A DNA stretch of 64,000 nt, from positions 2,480,001-2,544,000 of the forward strand of contig JARKIF010000006.1 in NCBI GenBank assembly GCA_029378245.1. The letters run 5' to 3'. The translations under genes were made by a program, and so were the position numbers. Under the pieces are notes generated by a model. It saw only the letters and a list, made by a program, of their open reading frames with translations. It did no database searches and was not told the origin of the DNA. This stretch comes from Roridomyces roridus. Lineage: Eukaryota > Basidiomycota > Agaricomycetes > Agaricales > Mycenaceae. Below, piece by piece: positions 1-11,124 of this stretch. How positions within the stretch are numbered: the first letter of the stretch is position 1; every line of letters begins with the position of its first letter.

Positions 1-664
1 AGATAAACTGTCTTCTTCCCCCCATTTTCGTCTGTGAGTGAAGAACTTAGAATCTGCTGTGAATGGACGGTTAGGAGCATAAATTGCTGTGGTTGCCGAT
101 AACAACTTGTCTCACCTCAGGAGCACATTGAAATTGCATTAAAAACAAATAAATATAGATTGCCCACAACGTGAGTCGAACCGCCGTCGACATCATTTCA
201 TCACGTGTGCGTATTTCACGTGATGCGTAAAAACTTACTGGGTCAATAGTCGCGAGTTGAGCTCGATACAGTGTGGTGTCAAGGTTTTCTTTTGTGCAAA
301 TTGCAGCCTGGCCTCCTCAACCTCTCAAAACCTAAATTAACCAACTCAACCTAACTTGAACCTGACCTATGAGATCTAACCACCCAGTCACTGTGGATAT
401 TGCACCTAACCACCCCTTCACTGTGGATTCTCAGAGTGATATTCGCAGCCGAGGCCACGGGGGAGATGTTGACAGTCTGTGTGGGATGCCATTGAACCGA
501 ACCGAACCTAACCTTTTTAACTACCTTGATGGAGCAGGTGCAGGAGTGCAAAAAAAAAAAAGTAAAATGTGCACAACAAGAATTGAACCCAGAGCAGCCA
601 CAGAGAGCCGATCAACAAAGAAGAGCACCAATACCACAGAGCAATTGAACCATTGAACAGGGTG
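1..664. other. Intergenic, no gene; weak tRNA-like tract
   Basis: No convincing coding region. On the minus strand a tract at about 545-660 has a box-B-like GGTTCAATTCT (579-589) followed downstream by a T run (complement of the A run at 550-561) that could end pol III transcription. An imperfect box-A-like stretch lies upstream. It may be a decayed tRNA or SINE head, but it does not fold into a tRNA by eye. Two similar copies of a CACTGTGGAT-type phrase occur near 390-425. Confidence 0.3.
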
Positions 665-669
665 CTCCA

Positions 670-1647
670 TGTTGAATGGTGGGAACGGGTTGGCAGTTAG
701 GTACCCGGTTCCCTTTCCTTCTCGCAATTGTCATGGACGCAACATGGACGTTTACATACACGATATCTATGTACCAAGATCAGTGTGGGACAGATCGTCT
801 TGATATAGTTACATTAGCGGTACCAATACCGGATAAACAGACCTTGTGTTACGTCCCGTTCCAACTCCATCCAACTCCGGACTCCGGTTCCTTTGACCGG
901 AGTTCCGGTTCCTTTGACCGGACTCCGGATCCATCCCATCTGTCAGGCCGAGTCCTGCTTCTCAGACTACACCGGGTATTTTGGTTTTTCACATGAAAAA
1001 GGAACCTTGACAGGATATTCATCTGACATGCTCTGGAGTGACATCCACTTGATCACTCCGTGCGGACCTAATCACCTTATATCCACTTAGCCGGTTATGT
1101 CCGTTCTCAAGTCTATTTTAGTGTCTTGACAAATATCTCTCACACTTAGTATATAAGACTTTCCTTTTGTACTCGGTACTTCAGTTTGATTATTGACGTT
1201 CTTGGTGCATTCCACCTTGGTCTTTCCGAGTCCCTCCTCTCTCCTCTCTCCGATCAGATTCCTCACTCCGGAACTCCGGTCCGGTCCTTGTCTCGCATTG
1301 CTGGGCAGACGGTCACCCTCGACCTTAGTGGTGTCACCGTTCCTCCGACATTCGCCCCGGAACTCCGGTCCAACTATTTTCTCCGGTTCTTTCGACATCA
1401 TCCCGGAACGCCGGTCCAACCCAACTCTGGGCGATTTTATCTCTCGCTACGTCCTTCTCGGATCCGACACCTAACACCTTGGATACTCATAGTAGCTTAC
1501 TAGTCGGCTTCCGCACCTTGTATAAGTAGTTTCCCTCTCTGGAGTTATTCTCCAGAGAGAAAGAACCCGAATACATTGGTTTCTCATATACTCCTCTTAG
1601 TCGCCCTTTAGTCGAGCGACCAACCCCCTGGCCCTCTTATTCCAACA
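670..1647 (+). mobile_element. Solo LTR, family 4, interrupted by a family B LTR
   Basis: Starts TGTTGAATGG and ends TTCCAACA, flanked by a perfect 5-bp target duplication CTCCA (665-669 and 1648-1652). Without the inner insertion it is about 343 bp, the same size as the complete copies at 21184 and 42609. A TATA-like TGTATAAGTAG lies in its right half, then a CTCCAGAGAG/CTCTCTGGAG-type inverted repeat. No internal region or protein of this family is in the window, so its superfamily is unknown; the 5-bp duplication fits an LTR retrotransposon. Confidence 0.85.
847..1476 (+). mobile_element. Solo LTR, self-priming family B, nested in a family 4 LTR
   Basis: Begins TGTTACGTCC and ends CACCTAACA, with a perfect 5-bp duplication CCTTG at 842-846 and 1477-1481. 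It closely matches the LTRs of the family B element at 37741 but is shorter (630 bp). A TATA box lies at 1149-1157 and the start-like motif AGTTTGATTAT at 1183-1193. The insertion postdates the surrounding family 4 LTR. Left by LTR-LTR recombination of a full element. Confidence 0.9.
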
Positions 1648-1652
1648 CTCCA

Positions 1653-3205
1653 CACAGTGCCACGCCCCCTCCAGATGTCAAAAAACAGACACGTGCCTTG
1701 ATATCGATCCGTGTAAACCTGTCGGCTTACAGATCACATGGTCGCTTACATACAGGGTCTTCTCTTGTTGTTTACCGTCTTGTCGTCCTCGCCGTACGCG
1801 CTACCCGCTCGTCGTCTCCGAATATACCGTAGTTCTGTTGATTCAGTGTGTTTGTTGGCTTTCCAGTGTTCTTGCTCAGCAGCAGGCTTCCAATCTGATA
1901 TGCCTTTTTTGGACATGTCATTGGGGGGGAGGCATGCACCAGCTTCTTTTTCAGTAGGTTTCCGCCACTTACACACTTTGCGCCTCACACATGCCGCCCG
2001 ATCTAGTAATTTGATGGGGGCAGTGCGAGGTTCTACACCTTCGACAACCAGGACAAGTGATTACATGACACAGTAAAAAAAAAACTCAAAAATCGCTCAA
2101 GTTCATAGAGTCAGATGACATGTAAGTAGACATTAAGAACTTGGAAGCACTGGCTGATGCCATGGCCAGCTAAAACCTTGCTTGCGACTCCTGGAGAACG
2201 AAATAGGTAGATTTACAAGTAGCAATACAATAGAAACATGAATACAAGAGACAAACACATCAGACTTTTGACATGTAGCTTGTGACCTTGTACAAGGTCA
2301 TTCAAGCCCGCAAGCTCACAAGCCAGGTCCTGGAACTCGCAAGATCCCTCGTTTCACTCCCATTGGATCACACAGATTTATTTCCTTTGACCCTGGATTT
2401 GACTGGTACATGCTTCCATTGCCTCTGGGTGTATCTCCTCCATCACTGATAATTTTTTTTTCAGCCCCACTTTCAACCATCGCTTTGACCTTGCGAGCTT
2501 GTGCCACAAGCTGCTAAGCCCAACAAGGTCACAAGATCTTTGTCAAAAGACTGATGCTACATGGAAAGAGCAGAATCCTAATCAAGACTTGTGAGCCTTC
2601 TTGGGCGAGACAAGTCAAAGCTGCCGGTGAAGCACTTAATGGGCAAGGCGCTGCTCCACTTTCAGCAACACCAAGATGTCTATGCAGAGGGCATCCACCC
2701 AGTACTTACAAGTGATTGTCATCCTTGTTTACACTGCATGTCAGAATGAAACAAAATTTGACAAATTACCCCAGCCAACTTCAAGAGGCATGACCAAAGT
2801 TGTGGAAGTGATTTCCACTTCCACTCGGGCTCTTCCAGGCGACACCATCCTGATTGGTGTCAACTTCCACTTCCACTGGGAGCTTGTCAGTGTCACTTCC
2901 ACGCCCAATCCTGCTGCCACCGCCCATCTTATATAATGCTGCTGTCCAATCAATATTCAATTCGGAATTCTCTTGTGCGAAACTGCAACAATTTCAGTGG
3001 GGTCCGGGGAATATATGGAAACTAATGGAAAAACAGCCCCAGAAACGCGACATAGTCAACGCACCACATGTATACACTGTCTTAGACGATCATGACCCAC
3101 GGCAGCATCCTGGCCACTGGCACAACCAGCGTTGGTGAAGAACTCATCAAGAAGCACAAAGTGCGGGGGTGTACTCAGTAGGTGGGTGGTGGTTGAGAGC
3201 AGGGG
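1653..3205. other. Gene-free stretch
   Basis: No open frame here resembles a known protein and none carries splice-consistent extension. A CCACTTCCACTT-type motif recurs at 2811-2895 and again, in a similar setting, at 3981-4065. These are probably remnants of the same low-complexity repeat on both sides of the LTR at 3211. Confidence 0.5.
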
Positions 3206-3210
3206 TGGGG

Positions 3211-3842
3211 TGTTGAAGCAGGCTGCACAGATGAACTGAGATCAACAGTGAGAAACTCTGTATTGATGACTATGAAACTACATGCCTGAGGTCAACAGTG
3301 AGAAACTGGGGACCTAGGCTACATGACAGCTGACTATATACTTGTCAGAAGATATCCATCTGATATGGGAATTCTCCCATGATATGCTCTTTCCTATTGT
3401 ATTTACCAATTAGGACTTCCTTTTGTATGGGAAGAGTCCCATGTCAGATGAATATCAGAAACATGGTCACATGACCAGAACACAAGAATGCCATCAGTCC
3501 ATCAATCAATTGTTGGAGATTGTGTTTTGGAGTGTCCGATCACATGATGATATACATCTCCTTCTTATTGTGTTCACCTTCATCTTCTTTCTTATTGTTC
3601 TGATCACTATCTTTCTTATTGTCCTGGTAGTGATCTTTCTTATTGTCTTGGTACAGATCTGGCTCTATTGTCTTTGTAGGTATATAACTAGCTACCTTGC
3701 AATGGATCTGGGCTTTTCGCATCCCATCTGTGACCGCTGTACCAGCACCCATCTGAGACCCTGCCTTATCAGCACCCTATCTGAGACCACCCTCCCCTTT
3801 ATTTCAACATCAATATCATCTGTTGATCAACAACCTCCAACA
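3211..3842 (-). mobile_element. Solo LTR of copia family 1, with inner LTR and internal inversion
   Basis: Matches the LTRs of the copia element at 6783-11422 and has a perfect 5-bp duplication TGGGG (3206-3210, 3843-3847). It is interrupted at 3511-3809 by a family 3 solo LTR. About 75 bp at roughly 3350-3427 is inverted relative to the reference LTR: the stretch read here as TATTGTATTTACCAATTAGG appears as its reverse complement in the intact LTRs at 6940 and 11282. The rest is collinear. Confidence 0.88.
3511..3809 (+). mobile_element. Solo LTR, family 3, nested in a family 1 LTR
   Basis: Runs from TGTTGGAGATTG to TTATTTCAACA, 299 bp, with a perfect 5-bp duplication TCAAT at 3506-3510 and 3810-3814. 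It carries several TTCTTATTGT repeats and a TATATAACTAGCTA tract also found in other family 3 copies (22302, 13993). Similar phrases in the family 1 copia LTR suggest that family 3 is also copia-type, by homology of the U3 region only. Confidence 0.88.
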
Positions 3843-3847
3843 TGGGG

Positions 3848-4756
3848 TACCAGCCACACGCTGCAGGCCACAAACAATGGGGAGCCATTAGTGAGGGCAA
3901 GCACAATGGCTCAGAGTGCATGTCAAGAGCGGTTTACCAAAATTGTGGGCTGATGCGCCATCATAATCTGATCGGACCGACTCCCACTTCCACTGGCTGC
4001 GTACTTCCACTTCCATTCAAGCTCACTGCTACGTCTACTAGCAACTTCCACTTCCACAACTTCTGTATATACTCCAACTTCGCCCTGTACTTACTCCTTG
4101 GGCTCAATGATCAATCACCTTCTTGCTTTTGCCAGCCTCGTACTTGCGGAGCATCAATACTTGCACCCACTCCGGGGTCCCCTCCAGAAAGGACTTGAGT
4201 TCCAGTAGAGGCCATATAGCATCTGCCAGTGGAAACAATGAATACAGAGAGCAGGCATGCAGTGTGTTCTTGCAGCAGCAGCTCGCGCTGCGATGCGTAC
4301 TTCAGCATCGGATGTGGCTTTGCAGCACCGGTCAGGAACATGGGGAAAACCCATGTCGTGTTAGGTGGTACATACAAGGCGGAATCGTATAGCTAGCAAG
4401 TAATCAGCGACGACAAATATGATCCCTTGATCGCAAATATGATAAGGCCATTTCACGTGACTTTTGGGTATGTGAAGAAACCTTAGCCAACAACCCAATC
4501 AGTTATCAACATCTTACAATCTGCCATCATGGACTGATCTACCAGCCGGGTCTTACCTCAACCCCTACTTGGTACTCCACTCATGTCCCCCCCCCCCTAC
4601 ACGTCCCAATCACCCCTGGTACCTAGTTCGATCATGATCATGTATTATATACCTCTACAGTCTCAGTACTTAGTCTATTCTCCCTACGGTCTAGTCTACC
4701 TCTTGAGCACCGTCTGTTGCTTTCTCGCTTGGTCACCTTGTTTGATCACAACTAGA
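3848..4756. other. Gene-free stretch
   Basis: Only short frames with no recognisable protein. CCACTTCC-type repeats lie at 3981-4065 and a C homopolymer at 4587-4596. I see no RNA gene or mobile-element end. Confidence 0.45.
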
Positions 4757-4985
4757 TGTTGGAATAAGAGGGCCGGAGGTATGTCCGCTCCACAAGGTCA
4801 ATTAGAGGGCAACTAAGAGGAGTTGGTGAGAAGCCAATGTATTTCTCTATGGAGAACAATTCCAGAGAGGGAAGCTACTTGTACAAAATGTGGGGATCAA
4901 CTAGTAAGCTACTATGCACTAATCTTGGTACATAGATATCATGTATGTAAATGTCCGTGACAATCGTGAGAGGGAAAGGAACATG
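4757..4985 (-). mobile_element. Family 4 LTR fragment
   Basis: Starts TGTTGGAATAAGAG and follows the reverse complement of the family 4 LTR. It has an internal deletion of the region around the AATGTAACTATAT motif, and the final 40 or so bp are diverged beyond recognition. No target duplication can be identified. Older than the 21184 and 42609 copies. Confidence 0.75.
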
Positions 4986-5684
4986 CCCAAGGCCAACCGG
5001 CTGGAGTCTTTAATCAACTGAGACTTCGAACAACTTTTCCGAATGTGGCATGTATGCTCTGCCTATAGAACTTCGGCATGCAATGGATGTTGCGTCACCA
5101 CCTGAACACGGCTTCTCAGATATGGCATCTGCTCGGATGTGGTGTCTGCGAGGCCACTAGTACTTGCACTTCTAGACCGGGACTTCCCACGGTCTAGCCC
5201 TAACCTCGATTCTTCGTCTGGCCAAAATTTTAGCGAGCATCAGCCTACATGGCGGAGGCCACCTCAGGCTCACGGCCTCAGTCTCCAGCCCCCGAATCAT
5301 CACCTCTGGTCACCAGTCTCCCGTCAGACGTGCTCTCTGATCCAGATGATGCGAATTTCCTCTGGGCTTGAGATGGAGAACCCCACTCCCCACCACCGTC
5401 CAGCCCACCCCTTGTCCTCATGAGCCACAATTCCCACGACTTGCGCTCACCAAAAAGGAAAAGGAAGGGTGATGTTGATAAGGCAGATGCTCTGGCTGCA
5501 GCAATAAGCCTCAGCCTGCTAGACAATGCAAATTCCGCCTCCATTCCTGCTGCTGCTGCAACCTCAAACCTCGTACCCCCACCTCCACCTCAACGTAAGT
5601 TATTACCAACTCTATCAATTGCAATGTGCCTGATCATATCCCAGCCGTCAACGAGGAGGATGTCAAGGCGCTCGCCGATGCCCT

Positions 5685-5973
5685 TGTTGAAACAGGAAAC
5701 ACAGTGGACTGAGTCAACAGTGAGAAACTCTTTTATTCAATATGAGAAGAAATACATACCTGAGTCAACAGTGAGAAACTGGGGACTCAGGTCTACTCTA
5801 GCTGGTATATAAGTGTACCAAGACAAAGGGAATGCCTAAATAAGAAACTACAAGGGGAATACCATAAAGGGAACAAGGGCATGATGCCATCAAACACGAT
5901 CACATGATCAAAACATATACAAGCATGACATCAGTCCATCGATGATTTATGATGCAATCAGTGATCTCCAACA
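5685..5973 (-). mobile_element. Solo LTR, family 2, inside the pseudogene
   Basis: Begins TGTTGAAACAGG and ends ATCTCCAACA, 289 bp, with a perfect 5-bp duplication GCCCT at 5680-5684 and 5974-5978. It has the GTCAACAGTGAGAAACT repeat twice, as in the family 1 copia LTR, so families 1 and 2 are probably related copia lineages. Confidence 0.9.
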
Positions 5974-6782
5974 GCCCTGGCCCTCAGCCTTCAAACAAAC
6001 CCCTCCTTGACCTTCACATTCACATCCTCAACTGGGCAGCAACCCCTCTCCACCGAGCAGCTTGCCAGCATTGACTATTTGACTGCAGCACAGCTCAATG
6101 CCGACGCCCACAGAGAGGGATTTCTTATTGATGATGATCAGGAGCTGGATGGCCTTGACCAACGAGAAGCGGAGCAAATGGAGGCAGCCATGCAAAGATT
6201 GGCCGGTGGTGACTTTGACTTGCAGGAGGAGGATGTCGGTCAGATGGAGATATGTGAACATCTCATAATAGAGCAGTACGCTGCCTACAACCGACACATG
6301 AAAGAGGCGGCCGATGTGAGGGAAGCCGAGCGTCTTGCTAGACCAATCCCGCCTCCTGCCTCCAGCTTGCCGAACGAGGATGCCACCCCCCTACCATTGT
6401 TCGAGCTCATCTCCGCCCCTCCTCCACCTATATCCCCACCAAACGCACATCCCAAAGCTGATACACCTCCTGGCGACTCAGATGGCGCCGCCTCCGACTC
6501 CGAGTCCACCAGCTTGGATGGTGATTCTTCACAGCCCAAGAGCCCCAGGCGGAAGGCGCAACAAAGCGTCAACTATCTGGTGCAGAAAGCTGTCAGGGGG
6601 TGGAAACATATATTCCAGCAGGCCAGAGAGCGGCGGGAGGTGGATGAACGGGCGTGGCAAGAGCAACTTGAAATGATCCTTCGTTGCAGCGATGAGATTT
6701 CGGACAAGCAGGCACGCCAGCGCTTCGCCCAACAAGCAAGGCAAGCCGAGGCCAATCGGCAAGCAAAAATGTGGGCCAATCA

Positions 6783-7080
6783 TGTTGAAGCAGGCAGCAC
6801 AGATGAACTGAGGTCAACAGTGAGAAACTCTGTATTGGTGACTATGAAACTACATGCCTGAGGTCAACAGTGAGAAACTGGGGACCTAGGCTACATGACA
6901 GCTGACTATATACTTGTCAGAACAAAAGGAAGTCCTAATTGGTAAATACAATAAGAAAGAAGCATATCATGGGAATTCTCCCATGTCAGATGAGTATCAG
7001 ACACACGGTCACATGACCAGAACACGAGAATGCCATCAGTCCATCAATCAATATCATCAGTTGATCAACAACTTCCAACA
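6783..7080 (-). repeat. 3' LTR of the copia element
   Basis: 298 bp, TGTTGAAGCAGG...TTCCAACA as read on the plus strand. It contains two GTCAACAGTGAGAAACT repeats, a TATATACTTG tract and a GGGAATTCTCCC palindrome. Identical to the copy at 11125. Confidence 0.95.
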
Positions 7081-7100
7081 CTCCCCCGGGACCTGGGCAG
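7081..7100 (-). other. Polypurine tract of the copia element
   Basis: Immediately inside the 3' LTR; on the coding strand it reads AGGTCCCGGGGGAG next to the LTR start. This is the expected site and composition for plus-strand priming. Confidence 0.65.
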
Positions 7101-7106
7101 TCTCGC

Positions 7107-10100
7107 CTAGCTCCCCCGGATTCCCATAAGTCCTAGTAGACGTTGCAGAGCAGGACGAGGGAGGGGCTTGGTGAGCAAGTCAGCTAACTGCTCCTGGGTT
7201 GGCACATATTCAATACGAAGAGTGCCTCTGGCCACTTCATCTCGAAGCCAGTAGTGAGCAAGGTCAAGATGTTTCATCCGACCATGGTGCTCAGGATTTT
7301 TGGAGACCTGAATGGCAGACTGGTTGTCCATGTAGATCACAGAACTGCCAAACACCTTGTACCCCAACTCCCATAGCAAATTGTGCACCCATTTAGTCTC
7401 CTTGCCTGCATCCACTCCTGCAATGTACTCTGCTTCAGTGGTGGAAAGCGAGACTGTAGACTGCAGCTTGCTCTTCCAGCACACTGGTGCACCATTCATC
7501 ATGACAACATATCCACCTGTGCTTTTCCCAGTGTCTTTGCAGCCACCATGATCAGCATCAGTGTAGGTAATGAAGGAAGTGCCAGATGGTGATTTGGTGT
7601 AGGTGAGTTTGTAGTTCAGAGTACCTTTGATGTAACGGAAGAGATGCTTCACAGCCTTCCAGTGGGCTTCACCGGGATTGCTATTGAAGCGGGAGAGGAT
7701 GCCGACAGCAGTGGAGATGTCAATGCGCGTTTGGGTAGCCAGATAGAGAAGAGATCCAACTGCAGAGAGATAGACAGACTTGTACTGCTTGGACTCCTCT
7801 TCAGTCTTGGCTCCCATTTCCTTGGTCAGGACAAGCCCAGGAAGCATTGGAGTGCTCACTGGCTTGCAATCTGACATGTGGAACTGCTCAAGCATGTTCA
7901 CAGCATATTGGCGCTGTGAGAGAGAGACGGTGCCAGCCTCAAAGTCGCGCTCAATCTTGATGCCCAGTAACCACTGTGTGGGACCAAGATCCTTGACCTT
8001 GAATGATTGGCCAAGTTGAGCAATGACCCTGTCTATGTCTTTGTTGTCTTTGGCAGCAATGGTGCCATCATCAACATAGATAGGAAGGATGATCCGCACT
8101 TTGCCATCATAGTAGACATAGCAAGAGCGATCAGACTGAGTGCACCGGAAGCCCATAGTTAAGAGCTTCGCATTTAGCTTCTTGTTCCATTGTCGGCCAG
8201 CTTGTTTCAAGCCATAGATGGACTTGTTAAGTTTGAGAAGCTGGCCCTTCTCTCCTTGTGGAAACCCTTCTGGCTGATTCATAAAGACATCCTCCTCCAG
8301 GTCTCCATTGAGGTAAGCAGATGAGAAGTCAAAGGAACGAAGCTGAAGATCATGCTGAGCAGCCAACGCAAGGACAATGCGCAGGGTGGCATGCTTGAAG
8401 GTGGGGGAAAAGATCTCGTTGTAGTCAATGCCATGGCGCTGACCACGACCATCTGCAACAAGTCGAGCTTTGTAGCGCTCAATTGAGCCATCAGACTTGT
8501 GCTTGATGACAAAGACCCATTGAGAGCGAATTGGCTTGACGCCAGGAGGTGCATCTACAACATCCCAAGTGCAGTTCTCAAGGAGAGAGTTTATCTCTGA
8601 GACTGCAGCTTCTTCCCAAAGATGTGCATCAGGTCGCCGCAATGCGTCATGATAAGAACGCGGATTGCCTGACTGGATGGCTGACCTGGCATACTCCACA
8701 GAAACCGAATTGGCTTCTTGCAACACCACATCTGCTGGATTGCCTTCATGAGCAACGATCAGAGCGCTGCCTGAAGTGAGCAGCAACTCATCATCGCTTT
8801 CTGAGTCTGGATGGGGGACAGGCTCAGGCTCAGGCTCATCATCAGAATCAGGGACAGCAGGAGCTGGCTCCCTAGGCGCTGTTTTCCACCATTCACCAGG
8901 CTGCCGATGTTGGGTAGTTTGGCCATGGAAGCGGCGGCGTGCAGCAATTCCAACTGGTGAAGGGGGGTTTGGAGCTGGATCTGGTGACTGGGAGCGGCTA
9001 GGTGGCAGCTCGACTTGAGCTGGTGCTGGTGGAGGAGTGTGAGGAGGGGAAGGAGGCTCTGGATTTTCAGCCTCAGGGGGTGCTCGATGCACATTGAAAC
9101 CATCATCATCATCGTCATCACTATCATTTCCATCTCCCCCGGCATTGTGCACACCCTTGGGCTTGGTGGCAAGTAAAGGTAGGTTTTGGATGGAGGAGGA
9201 AGGAGGTTTTTTAGGGCAACGCCGCATGGCTTGTGGGTTGTTCCCAGGGAAGTAGCGCTCGTCAAAGACAGCATGTTCTGCAATGACAATCTTCCGAGTG
9301 ACAGGGTTGTAGAACTTCCAACCCTTGTATTCTGTTGGATAACCAACAAAGATGCATTTCTGGAAGTGTATCCCAGAGGCATCGCGTTTGTCCTTCTGCA
9401 CAGGCACATAGGCAAGGCAGCCAAAGACCCGAAGATGTGTCACATCCGGCTTCTCCTTGTGCCAAAGCTCATAGGGAGTGGTGTCATCCGGAATGTGAGA
9501 CGTAGGATGCATGTTGGCCACATGAATGTAAGACTCAACAGCAAGTGCCTTGAAAGAAGGCGGAAGATTTGCTTCATGCAACATAGCAGTTACATGTTCA
9601 TCAACGGTGCGATTGCCCCGTTCAGCCATCCCGTTCTGTTGCGGTCTATTCCTCGTTGAATGACGACGCACAATGCCCTCTGCAGCCAAAAAGTCTGCAA
9701 ATTCAGTGGACATGTACTCTCCACCTTCATCATCCTGGAACGCCTTGATTTTGCGATTAAAGTGATTCTCAGCTTGCGCCTTGAACACCTTGAACGCTTT
9801 CAATGCTCCACTCTTGCGCTTCATGTGCATAGTTGCTTTGAAGCCTGTGTGATCATCTATGAAGATAATACGATGCTTCCAGCCCTCACGGGTGAAAACC
9901 TTGTATTGCTTCAGATCAGAGTGTATGAGATCAAGAGGCGCCTTGGAACGATGTCCAGTAGAGGGAAATGGAGCCGCGTTGAGCTTTCCTGCAATGCAGG
10001 GCTCACAGATTGGATCTGGTTTCTGGTTTGAAGTCAACTTTGCACCAGTCACCAACTCCTTGCTCAAGATCCTCTGGGTGTCAGCATGATGCCCAAGCCG

Positions 10101-10757
10101 CCGATGCAGCAGTTCCAGATCAAGAGGCAAGGTGCCAACTGCAGACATAGCTGCATAAGTCGGCTGTTCAATCTCTCGGACATATGCCTCGTTCCTCTCA
10201 TCAATGTCTGCCTCAAATAACAGCTCTCCTTCCCTCTTGAAAGAGATCAGAGATCCCTCCATGAGAATAGAATAGCCATGAACTTTGGACAGGTAGGTCT
10301 CAGAGATGAGATTATGGGACAACATTGGAACATAGAGGACATTTGTGAGGATTATAGAACGGCTGTGGCGTCCATGTACAAGTGGCTCAAGCCGGATCTC
10401 TCCAATCAGCTCGGAGTATACAGCAACTCCATTGGCCACAAGAATGGCAGCTCTGTGCGGACGTGCATTGAGCAAGTGTTCACGCATGTGGGTCATGTGT
10501 GAAGTAGCTCCAGAGTCTGGTTTCCATTGTGTGGACTGTAAAGCTGAATTGTAGAGAATGCTTGCACTAGATGCCAGATGAAACAGCTCTTCACTAGGGG
10601 TTTCTTCCCTGTCCTGAAGCAGCTCCAAAAGCTGAGAGCAGTTGAACAGGGTGTGACTGGGATTACCACAACCAATGCACGAGGCAGGAAGGGCAGGAGG
10701 GTTGACAGGAATGCGATACGGCATCGAAATGATAATGATGATGTGGTGGCAGATCAA
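7107..10757 (-). CDS. Copia Pol polyprotein (protease, integrase, reverse transcriptase, RNase H)
   Basis: A 1216-codon uninterrupted frame. Seen in order: a CCHC zinc knuckle C27-x2-C30-x4-H35-x4-C40; the aspartic protease motif DSGAT at about 81; the pre-integrase HHCC finger (HRRLGHH then CEPC); an integrase core with the D of HSDLKQY, the D of FQDDEGGEY and the E of PQQNGMAERG; a copia reverse transcriptase starting near the WVFVIKHK motif with catalytic YVDDG; and RNase H with TDADHGG, TTEAEY and DNQSAI. The order integrase-before-RT is diagnostic of Ty1/copia (Pseudoviridae). All catalytic motifs look intact. The ATG lies just ahead of the zinc knuckle, so the capsid part of Gag is absent. 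Either it is supplied in trans or this copy is a 5'-deleted derivative. Confidence 0.95.
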   Translation of the reverse strand: MICHHIIIIISMPYRIPVNPPALPASCIGCGNPSHTLFNCSQLLELLQDREETPSEELFHLASSASILYNSALQSTQWKPDSGATSHMTHMREHLLNARPHRAAILVANGVAVYSELIGEIRLEPLVHGRHSRSIILTNVLYVPMLSHNLISETYLSKVHGYSILMEGSLISFKREGELLFEADIDERNEAYVREIEQPTYAAMSAVGTLPLDLELLHRRLGHHADTQRILSKELVTGAKLTSNQKPDPICEPCIAGKLNAAPFPSTGHRSKAPLDLIHSDLKQYKVFTREGWKHRIIFIDDHTGFKATMHMKRKSGALKAFKVFKAQAENHFNRKIKAFQDDEGGEYMSTEFADFLAAEGIVRRHSTRNRPQQNGMAERGNRTVDEHVTAMLHEANLPPSFKALAVESYIHVANMHPTSHIPDDTTPYELWHKEKPDVTHLRVFGCLAYVPVQKDKRDASGIHFQKCIFVGYPTEYKGWKFYNPVTRKIVIAEHAVFDERYFPGNNPQAMRRCPKKPPSSSIQNLPLLATKPKGVHNAGGDGNDSDDDDDDGFNVHRAPPEAENPEPPSPPHTPPPAPAQVELPPSRSQSPDPAPNPPSPVGIAARRRFHGQTTQHRQPGEWWKTAPREPAPAVPDSDDEPEPEPVPHPDSESDDELLLTSGSALIVAHEGNPADVVLQEANSVSVEYARSAIQSGNPRSYHDALRRPDAHLWEEAAVSEINSLLENCTWDVVDAPPGVKPIRSQWVFVIKHKSDGSIERYKARLVADGRGQRHGIDYNEIFSPTFKHATLRIVLALAAQHDLQLRSFDFSSAYLNGDLEEDVFMNQPEGFPQGEKGQLLKLNKSIYGLKQAGRQWNKKLNAKLLTMGFRCTQSDRSCYVYYDGKVRIILPIYVDDGTIAAKDNKDIDRVIAQLGQSFKVKDLGPTQWLLGIKIERDFEAGTVSLSQRQYAVNMLEQFHMSDCKPVSTPMLPGLVLTKEMGAKTEEESKQYKSVYLSAVGSLLYLATQTRIDISTAVGILSRFNSNPGEAHWKAVKHLFRYIKGTLNYKLTYTKSPSGTSFITYTDADHGGCKDTGKSTGGYVVMMNGAPVCWKSKLQSTVSLSTTEAEYIAGVDAGKETKWVHNLLWELGYKVFGSSVIYMDNQSAIQVSKNPEHHGRMKHLDLAHYWLRDEVARGTLRIEYVPTQEQLADLLTKPLPRPALQRLLGLMGIRGS

Positions 10758-11124
10758 ATGATCGCAGGGATTCAGAACAAAGCAGGGATGCCTATGTCTG
10801 ATAGATAGATGCTAGAACCAGTGCAGAGCAGCTGCTGCCCTCAGGAACGCGTGTGTGAAAGGATGTGACTAAAACTAGCTCTACTGAGCAACCAGTTGTC
10901 GAGCACTCGGGCCCTAACCCCAGAAGCAACGGATTGACTACCGTTTGTTTCCTGGTGGACTAAAGACTACCTCCCAAAGAGGGTTTGTCCCAACAGTTGA
11001 AGCTCCTATCTACAAGGCTCACACACAACGTTATAAGGGTAGCAGAGCGCGGAAAAAATGCGCAAAAATGCGATGGGATGGTTATCTCAGAGCAATGACT
11101 TAGTTCAGGCCGGGGCCCATAACC
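10758..11124 (-). other. Short copia leader lacking gag
   Basis: Only 367 bp between the 5' LTR and the pol frame. No frame here resembles capsid protein. It contains an AT-rich patch with CGCAAAAATGCG-type dyads near 11050-11075. The primer binding site is at its right end. Confidence 0.7.
11111..11124 (-). other. Primer binding site complementary to initiator tRNA-Met anticodon arm
   Basis: The coding-strand sequence abutting the 5' LTR is GGTTATGGGCCCCG. Its complement contains GGGCCCATAACC, the anticodon stem-loop of eukaryotic initiator tRNA-Met. Drosophila copia is primed by an internal fragment of that tRNA in the same way, rather than by the tRNA 3' end. Confidence 0.75.

Noticed and set aside
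6007..6861. Intact 284-codon gene
   Set aside because: Its apparent start is not an ATG, its 5' part is cut off by a solo LTR, and its last codons are read from the copia LTR; it is the middle of a broken gene.
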